A stretch of DNA of 64,000 nt from assembly GCA_963970005.1 (NCBI GenBank), contig CAXAMN010026694.1, forward strand, positions 609,274-673,273. Reading direction: 5' to 3'. The notes beneath the pieces were generated by a model. That model saw only the letters and a list, made by a program, of their open reading frames with translations, was not told the DNA's origin and made no database searches. A program made the position numbers and the translations under genes. The first letter of the stretch is position 1. Each line of letters starts with the position of its first letter. Below are positions 1-11,489 of the stretch, one piece after another. Source of the DNA: Durusdinium trenchii. Lineage: Eukaryota > Sar > Dinophyceae > Suessiales > Symbiodiniaceae.

Positions 1-120
1 AAGTACTTGCGCTCAAAGAGCAGGGCTCGTTCAGTTTCTGTCAGTTCCTTCAGTCCAACCGCTTGTGTAGCAGCGTGATGGGCCGTGATGGGTGCTTGAT
101 TGATCCTGATTGCATGTCAG

Positions 121-3100
121 ATTGTTCTGGCCACTCCACCTCGAGCGGATGGCAGCATTTGCCCGGAGGTGGGCACATGACTTCGCTGGTTTCTCACTAG
201 AGAAAGATAGAACAAGCACGAAGAAGTTCAAACAAGTTATATACTTACAAGTTCCGGATTTGTGTTTTTTTTCTTTTACTTGGCAGGTGATTTATGCCGC
301 CAAGCGTGCGGGTGCCACCAAAATCCTGAAGGCGGGTGGTGCACAGGCCATCGTCGGGAGGCCCAGCATTGTTCCATGACTCCACCCGGTTACACTGGGT
401 GCTGTGTGCAAACGAAGCTACAAAAATCATATATACATGTAGCTGAATGTGTATATTACATAATATGTGTATATAGGCAGACACTACTCATTCTACTTTG
501 GCTGTGGCTCAAAATACTTCCTCCAAGATCTAAAGACAGGTAACGCCCCAAGGGCTCAAGAGCAAAGCAAGCTTGATTGTGAAAGCAAAGCCGGTGAGAA
601 ACTGGTAGGGATGTTCTGAAAACCTGCGACCGAAAGTAAGGCGGGAGACGGCCTTTTCATGGCCTTTTCAGCTTTCGCCGAGCCAACGGTTTGACCGCTG
701 AGGCAGCCATGGCCTTTGGCACAAAGAGCTGCCCAAAGGTTGAGAATTCAGTCTCAGCTTTCTTGTTTTACAACAACGATTTCCTGTAGTTTGAAGGACA
801 ACCTCACTCTAAAGCCTGCGTGCAAGATCTTGCAGGTGCACAAGATTACCGGACCTGGCAACCAGTATGTGACCGCAGCAAAGATGATGCTGCAAGCCGA
901 TGACGAGGCTGCTAGTTCTTTCCGTGTTCGAAGTAGGAAGGGAGTGCGCTTGCATAAGCGAGTGCCACTTGCGAATTGTGTAATTATGTGTAATCGCCCC
1001 TTCAAAATGTCCGTCGGCAGGCAGCTGTGTCCATCGACATGCCAGCCGGCCCATCGGAGCAGCTTTGTGATGGCCCCAGCAAAGCTAGTCTCTCGTGGAA
1101 TCTAGTGTGATCCAAGTCACCGTCCGGAGTGGATTGAGACACATGGAGTGAATATATATATATATAATATGTATATTATATGATATGCGTAAATCTCTCT
1201 CTCTCTCTATATATATATATACTTGGATCTAATTGGGTCTACTCATCTGACGAGTGAAGGGTATCGCAGAGGTTTTGAGACCCAGTTTGACCCCCTTTCG
1301 TCACCAGTGAACTAGACGCCCCGAAGTCTTTGTTCTTGTAGAAGTCCTTGTAGGTTGGCACCGGACATTGTATTCTTGGTTCTGTTGCATTCCTGTTGCA
1401 GCAGAGTATAACTATATATTGTATTTGTCACACAAGTCCTACCTTGCAGGCATTTTTGATGTGACCAGCGACCCTTCCTTCGTGGTAGCAGACTTGCTCT
1501 CACAGGCCAAGATTGTCTCTTCATCTTTCAGAATGGATCAACATAGGCAAATGCCTTACTGGCCTCAAGAACTCTGCAGCTTGTGAGGCTGCGGAGGAGG
1601 TTTACCCCTTGTTTCAACCCAGATCCGGCTTGGTCGTAACTATATAGGTTTTGGCAAGCCAAACTTGTCTTCGACAAGGCATCCGTCCGCCTTTGCGCAG
1701 GCTGAGCACGGTCCTGACTCCCAAGTAGTGGGTGCTGCCCTTGGCAGAAAGAGAGACAAAGGTTTAAAAAAACATAAAACAGACTGATGTATAAGGACTT
1801 ACAATGTACATACCCTCGGATAGAGAAGATGGTGCAGAAGGTACATCTAGAGGTAGGCAATCAGATAGGACAGACGGAATCTCGCATAGATTGATGGTGC
1901 TCCTGCGAAAGCAATTGCACTGAACGATGCACACAACCTCACTGCGCCAATTGTTTGATGTCAGGTGTTTTTGTGAGTCCTTCAGGCAGGGCAGCAACCG
2001 ACTTTTGTTTGATTGCGAAGCTTCAAACAATTCACATGAAATGGGACCTCTGATCTCGCTTTTAGACCAATGATTGCCAATGAAGTTGTGGACTGTAGAC
2101 ACATTGGATTGTTGCCGGAGCTATACACATTTTGTCAGCCTATGCAAAATTATGCAAAGCCAAACTTAAAATAGCTTGACAGAAGCAACCGGCAAGGTGA
2201 GACCCAGAGCTATTTGTCCAGACTGCGAGAAGAATTCGAGCAGCAGACCAGCAAGTTGTCCAGACGGGACATCACGAAGGCAGGGCACGAAGTTGAAATA
2301 CTTTGAAATACATCGCATCATTTTATCTTTAAATGGGGGGTAGGCCGCTTGTTGAGGTGGGTTAGCTAGAGTAGCTAGTAGAAGCTAGGTAGCTAGTACC
2401 TACAAGTAAGCTACTACATATGGCGGGGGAAGCTTCCTTGAAGAAGCGCTCGCACTTCCTTCGCTTCCTAGAATTTTAGGGAAACTTACGGGGGGTATAC
2501 TTTAGTGGTATATATATATATATTATTTTGTTTTTTAGCGGGATATATCTTTTTATGGCTTAGCTGGCGAGAGGAAGGAAGGCAGGACGGAAGGAAGGAA
2601 GGCAGGAAGGAAGGAAGGAAGGAAGGCAGTTGCAAAACTTTGCCCAGATACCCAGCGCAGAGACCATTGCAGTTATCAAAGGAAGATTCATTGGGGAAAC
2701 TCTGTGACATCTGTTTTGTGGTCGAGCCAAGTTACAGTACCACAAACCAACCAACTGTGCCATGGTTGGTTATGAACCGGTCAGGCTGCTGTTGTCACTA
2801 GTTTGCATTGCGGGGAGGCGCTGCGCCCTTCCCCGCGCCTTCTCCCGCTTTTAATTCCCCAGATAGCGAAGCTATGGGGTTCTTACTTCAAATAACAATG
2901 AGTTGCCCGTGCGCGCTTTCGAGACAGGTTGCTGGTGCTGGTGCTGGGTGCCGGTGCTGGTGCTGTGAGCTGGCTGTGCACGTGGTGGAGACAGGTTGCT
3001 GGTGCTGGTGCTGGGTGCCGGTGCTGGTGGTGTTGCTGGTGCCGGTGCTGGGTGCCGGGTGCCGGTGCTGGTGCTGGTGCTGTGAGCTGGNNNNNNNNNN

Positions 3101-5940
3101 CCGGGTGCCGGTGCTGGTGCTGGTGCTGTGAGCTGGCTGTGCACGTGCTGAGTACCGGTGCTGGGTGCTGGTGCCGGCGCCGTGAGCTGGCGTGCCGGTG
3201 CTCGGTACTGGTGCCCGCATGTGACAGTGAAGTGAAAGCAACCGCCGCTTCTTGACAGTGAAGGGTGGCAACCTGCCGCTTGTAGCAGTGAAGGGCGACC
3301 AACAGCCGAAGTGCCAGCAGTCATGGGCCGCATGAACTTATGCACGCAACATCATACGGTGTGTCGCTTGAGGGTCTTCGTATACTAGCGCTGTGGGGTA
3401 TTTACACTCTTCAGGTATTGTTTTGGCCGACAGCTGTGTCAACCGCTGTACTGTTTGCGCGCGTACTTTTGTACGTATAATGTTCTATGCGCAACGTCAG
3501 GCTCTCAACCGATCATTGTTTCAGCGTGCTTCAGCATGCTACACACACAATAGTCGTGCTGGGTACTGCTTGGCCTTGGCCTTGGCCTTGGCATAAACTT
3601 ATACGCGCAAGATCATACGGCCTTATCGTTCTTCAGACCGTTGCTTCAGGAATGCTACAAAGTCAATATCGTGGTGCTGGATACTGCTTGGCCTTGGGCC
3701 TGTTTGCGTGCATACTTTTTGTGCGCATAAACTTACGCGCGCAAGATCATACGTTGTTATTCCCAAGTAGGGATAGCTATGGGGTTCTTACTGCAAATAA
3801 GAGTGAGCCGCGCGCGCTTTCGAAAGGGTGTCGGCGCTGGTGCTGGTGTTGCGGTCCTGGGTGCTGGTGCTGTGAGCTGGCTGAGCGCGCGCGTTTAAGA
3901 CGGGCGGCGGCGCTGGTCGGGCCGCTGCCGGTGTTGTCAGCTGGCAAAGCGCGCCGGTGCTGGTGTCAGCTGGTTGTGCGCGCTGTGGAGGTGCCGTAAG
4001 CTGGCTGTGCAGGCCAGCCAGTCGCGTGTCAACAGGTCGTGGGATTCTGCCTAGCTATCTGGGTCTATGCTGGTGTAATTTTTTAGGGTAGAAATAGTTT
4101 CTGGTATAGCTATCTAGATCCCAAGGAGCTGTAAAAGGGAATTCAAAAGCAAATGTAAAGGGATACTTATGAGGACAGTTTAGTAAAAAACATGAGATTT
4201 AGAAGAACCGTGAAAAGGACAACAACCTTTTTGAAGGACAGTTAACATAAATATTAGAGGAACTAACCATTAACCAAAATCACATGAAAACTACAAAAGA
4301 CTAAACCCCATCCAAAAAATATAACACTGAAACAATAACTAAAACTAATTGAAAACCAGGTAGAACTAGTTGGAAACTCTTTAAAACTACAGAAGACTAA
4401 CGCCTTAAAACACCATCCCACTAAAAACAAAAATATTCCGCTAAAAATCCGCAACCAAACTTAAGCTAGTAGGTTCGTAGGTTTGAGGCCATCGCTCTTA
4501 GGTTGGAGGCCATTGCGATTGATTCAACTTTCCATTCTTTCAGATATCCTTTTGCCACACCAAAGTTGCAATTTTGGCAAGCAACACTTCTTGTCCTTGG
4601 CACAGCAAGCTCTGAGCAAGAGCTTTGTCATCGTCGTCAACTCCCTAGACGCTGCCATGAGCTTCTCCAACGGGTGCGCTCTGCCTAGATGCTCCAAAGG
4701 TTTCACAGAGCACAAACTTGCGATCTTTGAAGCACTTCAGGGGTGACACTGAACGCAGCCAGGTATGGCCCAGAACACCTTGTGGTTCAAACGGCAGACC
4801 CCGAGGCAGGGCTCGATTGAGTCAAGTACAGCAGGATTCAATTTTCACCTGAATCACTACTGCGAGCCGCCACGAGCGACATGAGTGCCGCCACAACTGG
4901 GACAATTTCAGTGTGGTGAGATTGTTTATGCTAATGGCAAAGAGTTCTCATGCCTAGTCAAAGAATCCAAAATAATCGAAATATCAGCTGAAACAGAGCT
5001 TGGAAAGACCGTCTTCACCTACATGAGTGCACGACGCGATCAGGCGTACCTAGAAAAAGTGGTCAACGCAGGCTCTGTTTTTATGGGTTTGGGGACTCAG
5101 TGAGTGATTGAACTACAGCATTTTGTCGCTTTGTCAATGTTTCAGCTATCTCTCAGTGACTCAGTAATTTTTACACGTTCAAGTACATGTGATACATTTT
5201 CTTACAAGGTTGCGCACTCCAGGGACAGTAGAGAGCAGAGAATCTACGTGAGCAAAAACTCCTGGCAGTATCTAGTGAACAGAAACAAAATACTCTCGTT
5301 TTCATTGAACAGGTTCTCTCCATCGGGAAATAAGACATTAACCGAGCAACTGCCAAGATGCCTGGGTGTTGGGAGACGATGTTACACAAATTTTCATATG
5401 AGATCCAGATCCAGCAGCCATGTTGTGCGGACTCTTACTGGGAAGCGGCGTGCTTCTGCGCGTCATAAGTTCAAGTTGAGGCGCCTTTGCGCCGGAGAGT
5501 TGTGGAGACTATGCCAGCGGCACAAACCATTGTAGGCACCTGAGGGGCATTGCAATTATATAATTTTCTGCAAGAAACTTCGCGAATTAGGAGGAGTTCA
5601 CACACTTGAGCAACTTTTCAGTCTATACTGTCTATACTACTCTACAAATCTATTCTTGCAGGTCGAAGCTTTTCAGTGCTACAGCATCTAGCATCCAGCA
5701 TTGCTATGAAGATGTTGCAGCCGATGTTCGCGTTTGGAAGAGAAGCTCTGAACATCCGCAACAGTGCCTAGAAGGCTGTAGTAGCTTCCCCCTCTTGTGT
5801 TCAACTCCGCTTTGTTCAGACTGAGGTTTGCCAACAAGTGGGTATGCTAGACAGTTTGGAGGTGTCTCCACAGACACGTGCGCCTCCCGCTGGGAGGTTC
5901 TTGCCGAGTTCAGCTGCTTTTTTCAGCGTAGGGTTGTGAC

Positions 5941-5998
<58 letters not shown>

Positions 5999-6699
5999 AA
6001 GAGCTCCACCTTCCCTAACCTCCTCTCCTGACACTTTAAGTTGACCACAGATCTTATAGACCTTATTTGCCAACCGTCGAAGTGACCGAAGACGAAAGTA
6101 GTAAGGCTTGTAAGGAGCCAGGAGGTTGCAACATCTCCGTTCTTGCAAACAGAGTTCCCTCACAACCAGATGGATCCGCCCAAGAGAACAAGAGCACAAT
6201 GCACAAGGCTTTTGATGTCATGGTCATGGTTTCCTCAAGCGGCGTGTCCTTCAATCAAAGTCCCGTTAAAAAGGCTTACTTAGAGTTGCAGAACAAGCTA
6301 GCGCTCAACATGAAATATATGATGGGGATTGATGGGGTACCCCAAGATGCAGGCCTTTCCGGTTCATCCCTTGCCCTCCCAAAGACCAACATGTCAACAG
6401 CCTGTGGAGGTATTTGAAGTATGTCACTGTACAAAAGCTCACACCTGCCGGATTGAAGAGAGTAGGACCCCATGTCGAGGCTGGGACTGGGCAAACTTGG
6501 CAGAATATGAGGATGCAACAGCATGTTCATTTGTACGTGTAAAGCACACATCTAAACTTAAGCACTTTCACTTCAGTCAGTCCCTTTGAGTTCAGACCCG
6601 CTTTCTGCTTTGATTCTTGTTGACCACGTGCAGGTCATAGCAGACGTTGAAGAGCTCGAAGCGCACAGGTGGCTTGAAAGCAATAACACCCCAAAATAA
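121..6699 (+). CDS. hisD: Histidinol dehydrogenase, 5'-partial, at least 15 exons
   Basis: Oxidises L-histidinol to L-histidine with two NAD+, the last step of histidine synthesis. Exons that join in phase: 121-168 (ATPPRADGSICPE), 287-352, 703-738, 836-907 (GPGNQYVTAAKMMLQ), 1021-about 1059 (VSIDMPAGPSE), about 1342-1353, 1450-1505 (DPSFVVADLLSQ), 1701-1733 (AEHGPDSQVV), 2208-2279, 4606-4673, 4763-4805 (YGPEHLVV), 5044-5086 (VVNAGSVFMG), 5481-5531 (GDYASGTNH), 5826-5877 (LPTSGYARQFGGVSTDT), 6410-6479 (VTVQKLTPAGL), 6634-6699 (ELEAHRW, stop TAA). Residues equivalent to the E. coli zinc ligands Gln259, His262, Asp360 and His419 and the catalytic Glu326-His327 are all present, so the enzyme looks functional. 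The N-terminal part lies upstream of the window. The junction between 1059 and 1342 is not resolved and may carry a small insertion. Many donors are GC. The sequence reads as a single-domain enzyme to its C-terminus; a fungal-type fusion upstream cannot be excluded. Confidence 0.95.
1150..1225. repeat. AT and CT microsatellites
   Basis: Runs of (TA)n at 1152-1168 and 1208-1221 and (CT)n at 1196-1207, inside an intron of the histidinol dehydrogenase gene. Confidence 0.9.
2573..2632. repeat. GGAA/GGCA microsatellite
   Basis: Imperfect tandem GGAA units interrupted by GGCA and GGAC, inside the largest intron (2280-4605) of the histidinol dehydrogenase gene. Small Ser/Leu/Pro-rich ORFs on the other strand are products of the repeat. 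Confidence 0.9.
2925..3220. repeat. GC-rich minisatellite (GGTGCTGGTGCCGG), with a 10-N gap
   Basis: Tandem units based on GGTGCTGGTGCCGGTGCT, with spacers 'tgagctggctgtgcacgtg', fill part of the 2.3-kb intron. An N run sits at 3091-3100, where the assembler could not cross the repeat. All three + frames and all three - frames stay open because the unit has no stops, so ORFs of 100-157 codons here are artefacts. Confidence 0.9.
3335..4015. repeat. Imperfect segmental duplications
   Basis: The segment at about 3765-3850 (gatagctatggggttcttac..., then ...cgcgcgctttcga... and the GGTGCTGG unit) is a diverged copy of 2862-2945. A motif like 'cttacgcgcgcaagatcata' recurs near 3337, 3597 and 3730, and 'gctgggtactgcttggcctt' near 3557 and 3676. 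The intron seems to have grown by repeated local duplication. Confidence 0.7.
4080..4480. other. AT-rich intron DNA, no gene seen
   Basis: A/C-rich stretch between the minisatellite and the exon at 4606. A 63-codon minus-strand ORF has a biased F/S composition and no recognisable feature. One ggccatcgct-type repeat follows at 4485-4515. Confidence 0.6.
5940..6001. repeat. GA microsatellite
   Basis: (GA)n with occasional AAAGA, in the intron between the exons at 5826-5877 and 6410-6479. It gives Arg-Glu and Leu-Ser ORFs in other frames that are not genes. Confidence 0.95.
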
Positions 6700-7835
6700 A
6701 ACACTACAAATGAACACACCTTTTCTTGAGGGTCAGTCCTTGAGGGAGAGAAGGGTAGAAGGAGACGAGGCGAGGAAAAAAACCGGTTAGCCAATCGAAA
6801 GGATCTTATTCTGTTCGGCTCCAGTTTCAAGGGTCAGTTGTTCCGGGTTTCTCAGAATGCACCTGCTGAGTTCAATGTGTCAGTGGTGTTTGAGACAAAC
6901 AAACAGTTTGACAACCCAATTCTGCTGCTAAATATTGCTGATACTGCTGCAGGGCTTTCGTAGCATTATTGGCACATATTCTTTTGCATCTTTATCCGAA
7001 CATTTCTCCTGTCTCAAAGACATCATTCCCCTCCCTCTAGTCATTGCATGTAAGGTCTGTATATTTATCAAGAGAAGCGCTGATTCTCGCTCCAACCTTC
7101 GCTTCTTTGCTTCAGTCGTTCTGGAGGAATGCAGTAACTATTCGGCTGGCGAAGATTGGCAGAGCTCCGACCTCGGTTCTTGAGCACTGGACATACCTGA
7201 ACCATGAGAGTAGATTTTTTTGGGTGGATTGGACGCCGAGTTTTGAAACAGAATGATAAACAACAAAACATAGATATGAATAGCATCGAGGATGGACTGA
7301 CCTTGTAGCCTTACTTCTTGCGAAATCCTCCACTCAACTTGTTTAGCATGGAGACTGTGGAAGCTGTTGAAAATACCGATCCTGCTGATGATGAACTGCT
7401 GCGACTCCACCGGCTTTGACGAAGTCACGTGCCGTGTGGCTCGAACGTCATGTGCCAGGAACTCTCCTGGCTGGACAAGCTTGCAGCTCTTTGTCGCTTT
7501 TGCTAAGAGCCAGCAGAAACGAAGGTACAAAAAGACACCAACGTTGGACCGAACGTGTGCTACGCAGCTTTGAAAGGCAAGGGTGTTCGTTTTTGCGCCT
7601 TCGTTTTGATTTTCGGAGGTTCACCCGTGGAGCGGAGACAACCCCCTGTGCATAGCCAGCTTCAAAGCACCAAGTTGACGGCAATCTAAGGGATGCACTT
7701 GATCACACGATTGAATTCCTTTGTTGGACTGTCCGTGGTCCTGTTTTCCATAACAACTGTTTACATCTTGCATTTGCTCGAGCTGAGCTCGCGTCTCCGC
7801 AAGTAGCGACTCAATGAGTTGATTCTCTTGAACAG
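6700..7835. other. Spacer after hisD with weak exon candidates
   Basis: No confident gene. Two short stretches have protein-like composition and splice-like flanks: about 7114-7180 (VVLEECSNYSAGEDWQSSDL) and 7350-7416 (METVEAVENTDPADDELLRL). They could be upstream exons of the EF-hand-like exon at 7836, but I could not chain their phases. Confidence 0.3.
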
Positions 7836-7932
7836 TGGCGAAGAGGGAGATCGAGAGCTGGATCGGGAAGAGTTTCATCGAGTCCTTGGGACCTCACTTA
7901 GTCAGAGGAAAGCCAGCAAATTCTTGGACATG
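7836..7932 (+). CDS. Exon with degenerate EF-hand-like motif
   Basis: An AG acceptor at 7834-7835 and a GT donor after 7932 bracket a frame reading GEEGDRELDREEFHRVLG, then SLSQRKASKFLDM. The run GDRELDREEF resembles the second half of an EF-hand loop (Asp at position 5, hydrophobic at 8, Glu at 12, then Phe). The usual Gly at position 6 is Arg, and the first Asp would have to be completed by the previous exon (the exon opens with one T, so GA from upstream would give Asp). It may belong to a calcium-binding protein; the parent gene is not resolved. Confidence 0.4.
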
Positions 7933-8096
7933 GTCCGCGTATGCACATGGTCTTTGTAATTTTATTGGACGGCCAATGGAATTGGAGCTTTATTTGATCC
8001 TCCCTGTTGAGCTTGGGTCTCCCTTCCTCCTCATGCCATCCGAAGAAAAAAACGCAGCAGTGAGAAAAGGTCCGCCAGCACTTGGCGCTACTAGGA

Positions 8097-8132
8097 ACAA
8101 AGGGCATCGCTACTAGGAGCAAGAACGCTACT
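8097..8132. repeat. ctactag/ggcatcgctactag repeat copy
   Basis: One short copy of the dispersed 'aggaacaaagggcatcgcta' / 'ctaggagcaagaacgctact' repeat that is arrayed at 53.8-54.5 kb. Confidence 0.8.
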
Positions 8133-8654
8133 AGGTATGGCCGCCATGGTCCCATCTTTCGACAGTGGCTCCATCAATCCAGATCGCACATGACACAAAT
8201 GGACGCATGACACAGGGTCCTGATTTCTCCTTCAGAAGTGCACTGGAATATTGGTTCTGGGATGTTCTGGGTGGGAAGAGAAAGAGCGTCCGAAAGAAGG
8301 CAGCACTGCAAATGAAAGCAGTTTGTGTTTTTACATTTACAATTTGCACATAATATTAGCACAGAAGCCGAGTTTTGCTGGAGTTTTGCTGGGCAATTGT
8401 TCCTCCGAGAAAGTGCTTGCCAAAAGGTCAATTGGTGGGAATCTTGGTTTTTCAAATCCAGCTGTTGAGAGAAATGAAGAGAACGCAACAGAGAGGCAAA
8501 GGAAGGACTGGAAAACAACCATGAAATCAAAGGAAAGACGAAGCATGAGATTGGCAGAAACAAGGGCATCATTCGGTCACCGAGTCTGGGCAATAATTTT
8601 TGTGGGCAAGTTCCTGGTGGGTCAGAGACATGAGTATTCTTACCTGTCAACATC

Positions 8655-8735
8655 AGTAACAAGGGCATCGCTACTACTAGTAATTAACAAGGGCATCGCT
8701 ATTAGTAGCTAGAAGCTACTAATCACGAAAGCTAG
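8655..8735. repeat. ctactag/ggcatcgctactag repeat copies
   Basis: Two degenerate units (aacaagggcatcgctactac, aacaagggcatcgctattag) followed by gctagc-rich sequence. Overlapping ORFs of about 150 codons on both strands between 8174 and 8712 run through this repeat and are not supported as genes. Confidence 0.8.
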
Positions 8736-8884
8736 CCTTAGCTAGCTGGAGTTGCTCTTGCTTTAGCAAGTTAAGTGACGGGGTGGACGCACCTCAGAAA
8801 CCTCAAATGATTGATTAAATCAATCTTATGGACCCCCCCCCCCCGCGGTTCGACTCCCCCCTGCGCGCGGTGAGCGGGACCACC

Positions 8885-9135
8885 AAGCAGCTGCAGCACA
8901 CCAAGCATCTGCAGCGCCCAGCGCAGCAGCGGCAGCAGCGGCAGCAGCAGCAGCACCAGCAGCAGCAGCAGACCACCCAGCGGCGGCAGCAGCAGCGGCA
9001 GCAGCATACCCAACGCCGCGGCAGCAGCAGCCGCAGCAGACCACCCAGCGCCAGCAGCAGCAGCAGCAGACGACCCGGCGCCTGCAGAGCAGCAGCAGCA
9101 CCAGCAGCAGCAGCACCAGCAGCAGACCACCGGAA
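8885..9135. repeat. CAG trinucleotide tract
   Basis: Long imperfect CAG/CAGCGG run. It gives poly-Gln, poly-Ala and poly-Leu frames of 96-205 codons on both strands. None has an independent sign of being coded, so I treat it as a microsatellite. Confidence 0.9.
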
Positions 9136-9193
9136 GCCCGGCTAGCTTTCGTTCACCCCCTCTGGCCTCAAGTGACAAGGTAATAGTGTCAAC

Positions 9194-9367
9194 ATGGACG
9201 AAAAGCTGCGTCTTGGTGATGCCGCTTCCCCTCAAAGCTCGGGCGCCACGGGCGGCGTTGCGTTTGGGGGCATTTGTTGGGATTCTTTCGCCACACCATG
9301 GAGACGGCTTTTGTGGCGCCGTCGTGTCCTTAGAACAGCATCGATTATTGTGTTGCAAACACAGTGA
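9194..9367 (+). CDS. Candidate first exon or short protein, unknown
   Basis: ATG at 9194 opens a 57-codon frame starting MDEKLRLGDAASPQSSGATG and ending ...SIIVLQTQ before TGA. Composition is balanced and unlike the neighbouring CAG tract. The frame may be a first exon that continues by splicing (possible GT donors lie inside) or a chance ORF. No family recognised. Confidence 0.3.
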   Translation: MDEKLRLGDAASPQSSGATGGVAFGGICWDSFATPWRRLLWRRRVLRTASIIVLQTQ

Positions 9368-9599
9368 CAACAGCAGTAGGGTATGCACATATTAATGCAC
9401 AGACACGTGAACACGTGCCGGGAGTTGCATCAGTCACAGATGCGAGCAATTGCAACAGGCACAAAAGCACGATGTGACACAGAAACAAGGAAGTATATAG
9501 GCAAGACGACAAGGTGGGTTTGCGACTATGGAACCGTAAACGTATGTAAACGCTGTAGCCGTAGACTGGATCACAGCACACTCATACCTATTAGGACGC

Positions 9600-9645
9600 T
9601 ATTAGGTGGAGGCCATCGCAAGTAGGTTGGAGGCCATCGCTACTA
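9600..9645. repeat. ggaggccatcgc (LEAIA) repeat
   Basis: Two units, 'ggtggaggccatcgcaagta' and 'ggttggaggccatcgctact', of the dispersed repeat that reads as Leu-Glu-Ala-Ile-Ala. Further copies lie near 4485, 21245, 21695, 23845 and 43030. Confidence 0.85.
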
Positions 9646-9719
9646 GTGGCAAGAAGATAGTAACAAGAAGGGAAGCCAATGAAGAGACATTTGTGCGCGG
9701 ATCGTCAGATCCGGAGTCG

Positions 9720-9835
9720 ATTGCTAGGAGCAAGGACGCTACTAGTATATAGCTCCTGGCATTACTACTAGGCACAAGAAGCTACTAGTAACAAGGGCAT
9801 CGCTACTAGGAGCAAGAAGCTACTAGCTTCTTTAA
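9720..9835. repeat. ctactag/ggcatcgctactag repeat cluster
   Basis: Three to four degenerate units of the 'gctactagtaacaagggcat' family. No gene in the surrounding 9.4-10.2 kb. Confidence 0.85.
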
Positions 9836-10014
9836 ACAGGAGCGGGAAGTTGGACCTCAGACTGAAGCGGGCATGTTCTGCCGGACATGAGATTCGTTAA
9901 AACGGACACTTCTTCCCGAGAGCATCTGAGTGAAATGTTCTTCTAGAGAAAGCAGGTGCACTGCATATCATCACGACTTACATCCGCACATATCCAGACA
10001 TGCACATCTGCACA

Positions 10015-10185
10015 TCTTCACATTTCTTCACATCTTCACATTTGCACATCTGTCTCTCTCTCTCTCGTTCTCGTTCTCGTTCTCGTTCTCTTTCTCTTTC
10101 TCTTTCTCTTTCTTGCTTTATTATGCTTTATTGTATTTATTTTTATCTTTATTCTGTCTCTCTCTCTCTCTCTCCCTAGCTTTCT
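10015..10185. repeat. Pyrimidine microsatellites
   Basis: cacatctt-type tandem words, then (CT)n, (CTCGTT)n and (CTTT)n runs, then another CT run. Overlapping Ser/Leu/Phe-rich ORFs are repeat artefacts. Confidence 0.9.
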
Positions 10186-10261
10186 TCCCTTCTCTTTCTT
10201 GGTGCTGACGAGTCACCACGAAATGCAACCCTCTTGCATGGAATGAGTGGCAAGTGTCAAA

Positions 10262-10310
10262 GAACTGCGGGAAACATACGATTTTGGATGTTTCGGCGAC
10301 AACCCTCTCG
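10262..10310 (+). repeat. Diverged direct repeat, copy 1
   Basis: 'actgcgggaaacatacgatt' and following 'gatgtttcggcgacaaccct' match the segment at 11490-11540 with several substitutions. Confidence 0.6.
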
Positions 10311-10719
10311 CACTGTTTAAGGCCAGGACCAAGTTCCGAGGTCCACAACAGGAGAATGGTCATTGCGAGCCACGCAATAGGCTTAAAGGTTGCCATATTT
10401 TTTTTCACCTTTGCAGCTAGGGGTTCCGTACCAACCCAAGTGCAAAAAGCTAAGAACACACATCATAATGGCTTCAAATGGGGAACTCATGAGCTTTGGC
10501 ATGATGGAGGAACCACAACGAAGTGGGCTGTGAGCGAACCGCCCCCCAATACAGGCGTAATGTATCACAATGTTGCTATAGCTTGCCCCCAATCATGCAA
10601 TTTCGCGAAGGGACACCCAAGCATTCCGTTTCCCCACTGTGCAGTGCAGTGTGCAGTCGTAATGAAAGACCGCTCCATTCCGTTTTGCACCAGCGTATGT
10701 TTAGTGAATTGAAACTCTC

Positions 10720-11290
10720 ATGTGACTCATGTTGATTGGATTTGATTGGCTCACGGCCGTGGATTTCCGACGATGGTCACAAGAACAAGCGCGGACGCTG
10801 AAGTTTCTCAGGCTAGGCGTTTTTGGCGGAACTGGTGCAGGCCTGCATCAAGGTCACAAAGATACAGAGCACACACCACTTCGTCAAGGAATTCCCTTGT
10901 ATGATGCTGAGCTGGTGGCTTACTTTCAACCCGCTTGGGTCGGCTCTTCCAGGATGTTTTTCGCGCAGAATGTCCAGCGCCCACCGGCCGCCATGGCCCA
11001 GCGCATTCACCTCCAAGCCTCGAGAGGCTGCAGCGCCTCAACTTGCAACCGGTGGTGTTCAAGCCGATCATCCCACAGGCGAATGGTGACACGCTAGCGT
11101 GGGAGGCTCTGGAAAAGGGCATGAGCTGGCCTTCCTTCCTGGGACAGGTGGAAGGGCATGACTTAGGCGCAAAGCGCTCAGAAGCGTTCAACCCAACAGT
11201 CCCCGTTGCCAAAAGGCACGACGCTTCTGTCCAGCAGCTTCTCCTTTGCAGACCTCCCTTTGCTTTTGCAATTTTGTTTGTGTTGGCTTG
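10720..11290. other. GC-richer segment open in several frames, no gene assigned
   Basis: Three + frames and one - frame stay open for 90-134 codons over the same bases. Candidate protein-like stretches on + are 10820-10900 (FLAELVQACIKVTKIQ) and 11090-11200 (LAWEALEKGMSWPSFLGQV). I recognise no domain and cannot choose a frame; it may contain exons or an old transposon. Confidence 0.3.
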
Positions 11291-11489
11291 ACTTGATGAG
11301 CCCCTGTATCAAACAGCAACCTTGAATTCACATAGCAGCTGAGGTTTGAGAAGGCCACCAGCCCTCGCTGTCCAACGCCGTCTGTGAGAGTGAGCTTTCC
11401 AGAATGGGGAGGTGCGCGGCGCCAGGCATCACATATTTTGGAACTCGTGTCAGCAAAGCTCTCTAAAGGGCCTTGCAGATGACCCGTGG

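Noticed and set aside
2808-3345. ORFs of 107-157 codons on both strands
   Set aside because: The GGTGCTGGTGCCGG minisatellite has no stops in any frame, and an N gap lies within it. The region is a hisD intron.
8771-9388. 205-codon minus ORF and poly-Gln/Ala frames
   Set aside because: Generated by the CAG repeat; all frames are open and none has non-repeat support.
10720-11290. Retrotransposon reverse transcriptase
   Set aside because: Long overlapping frames suggested it, but no catalytic motif (such as an Y/F-x-D-D block) is visible.
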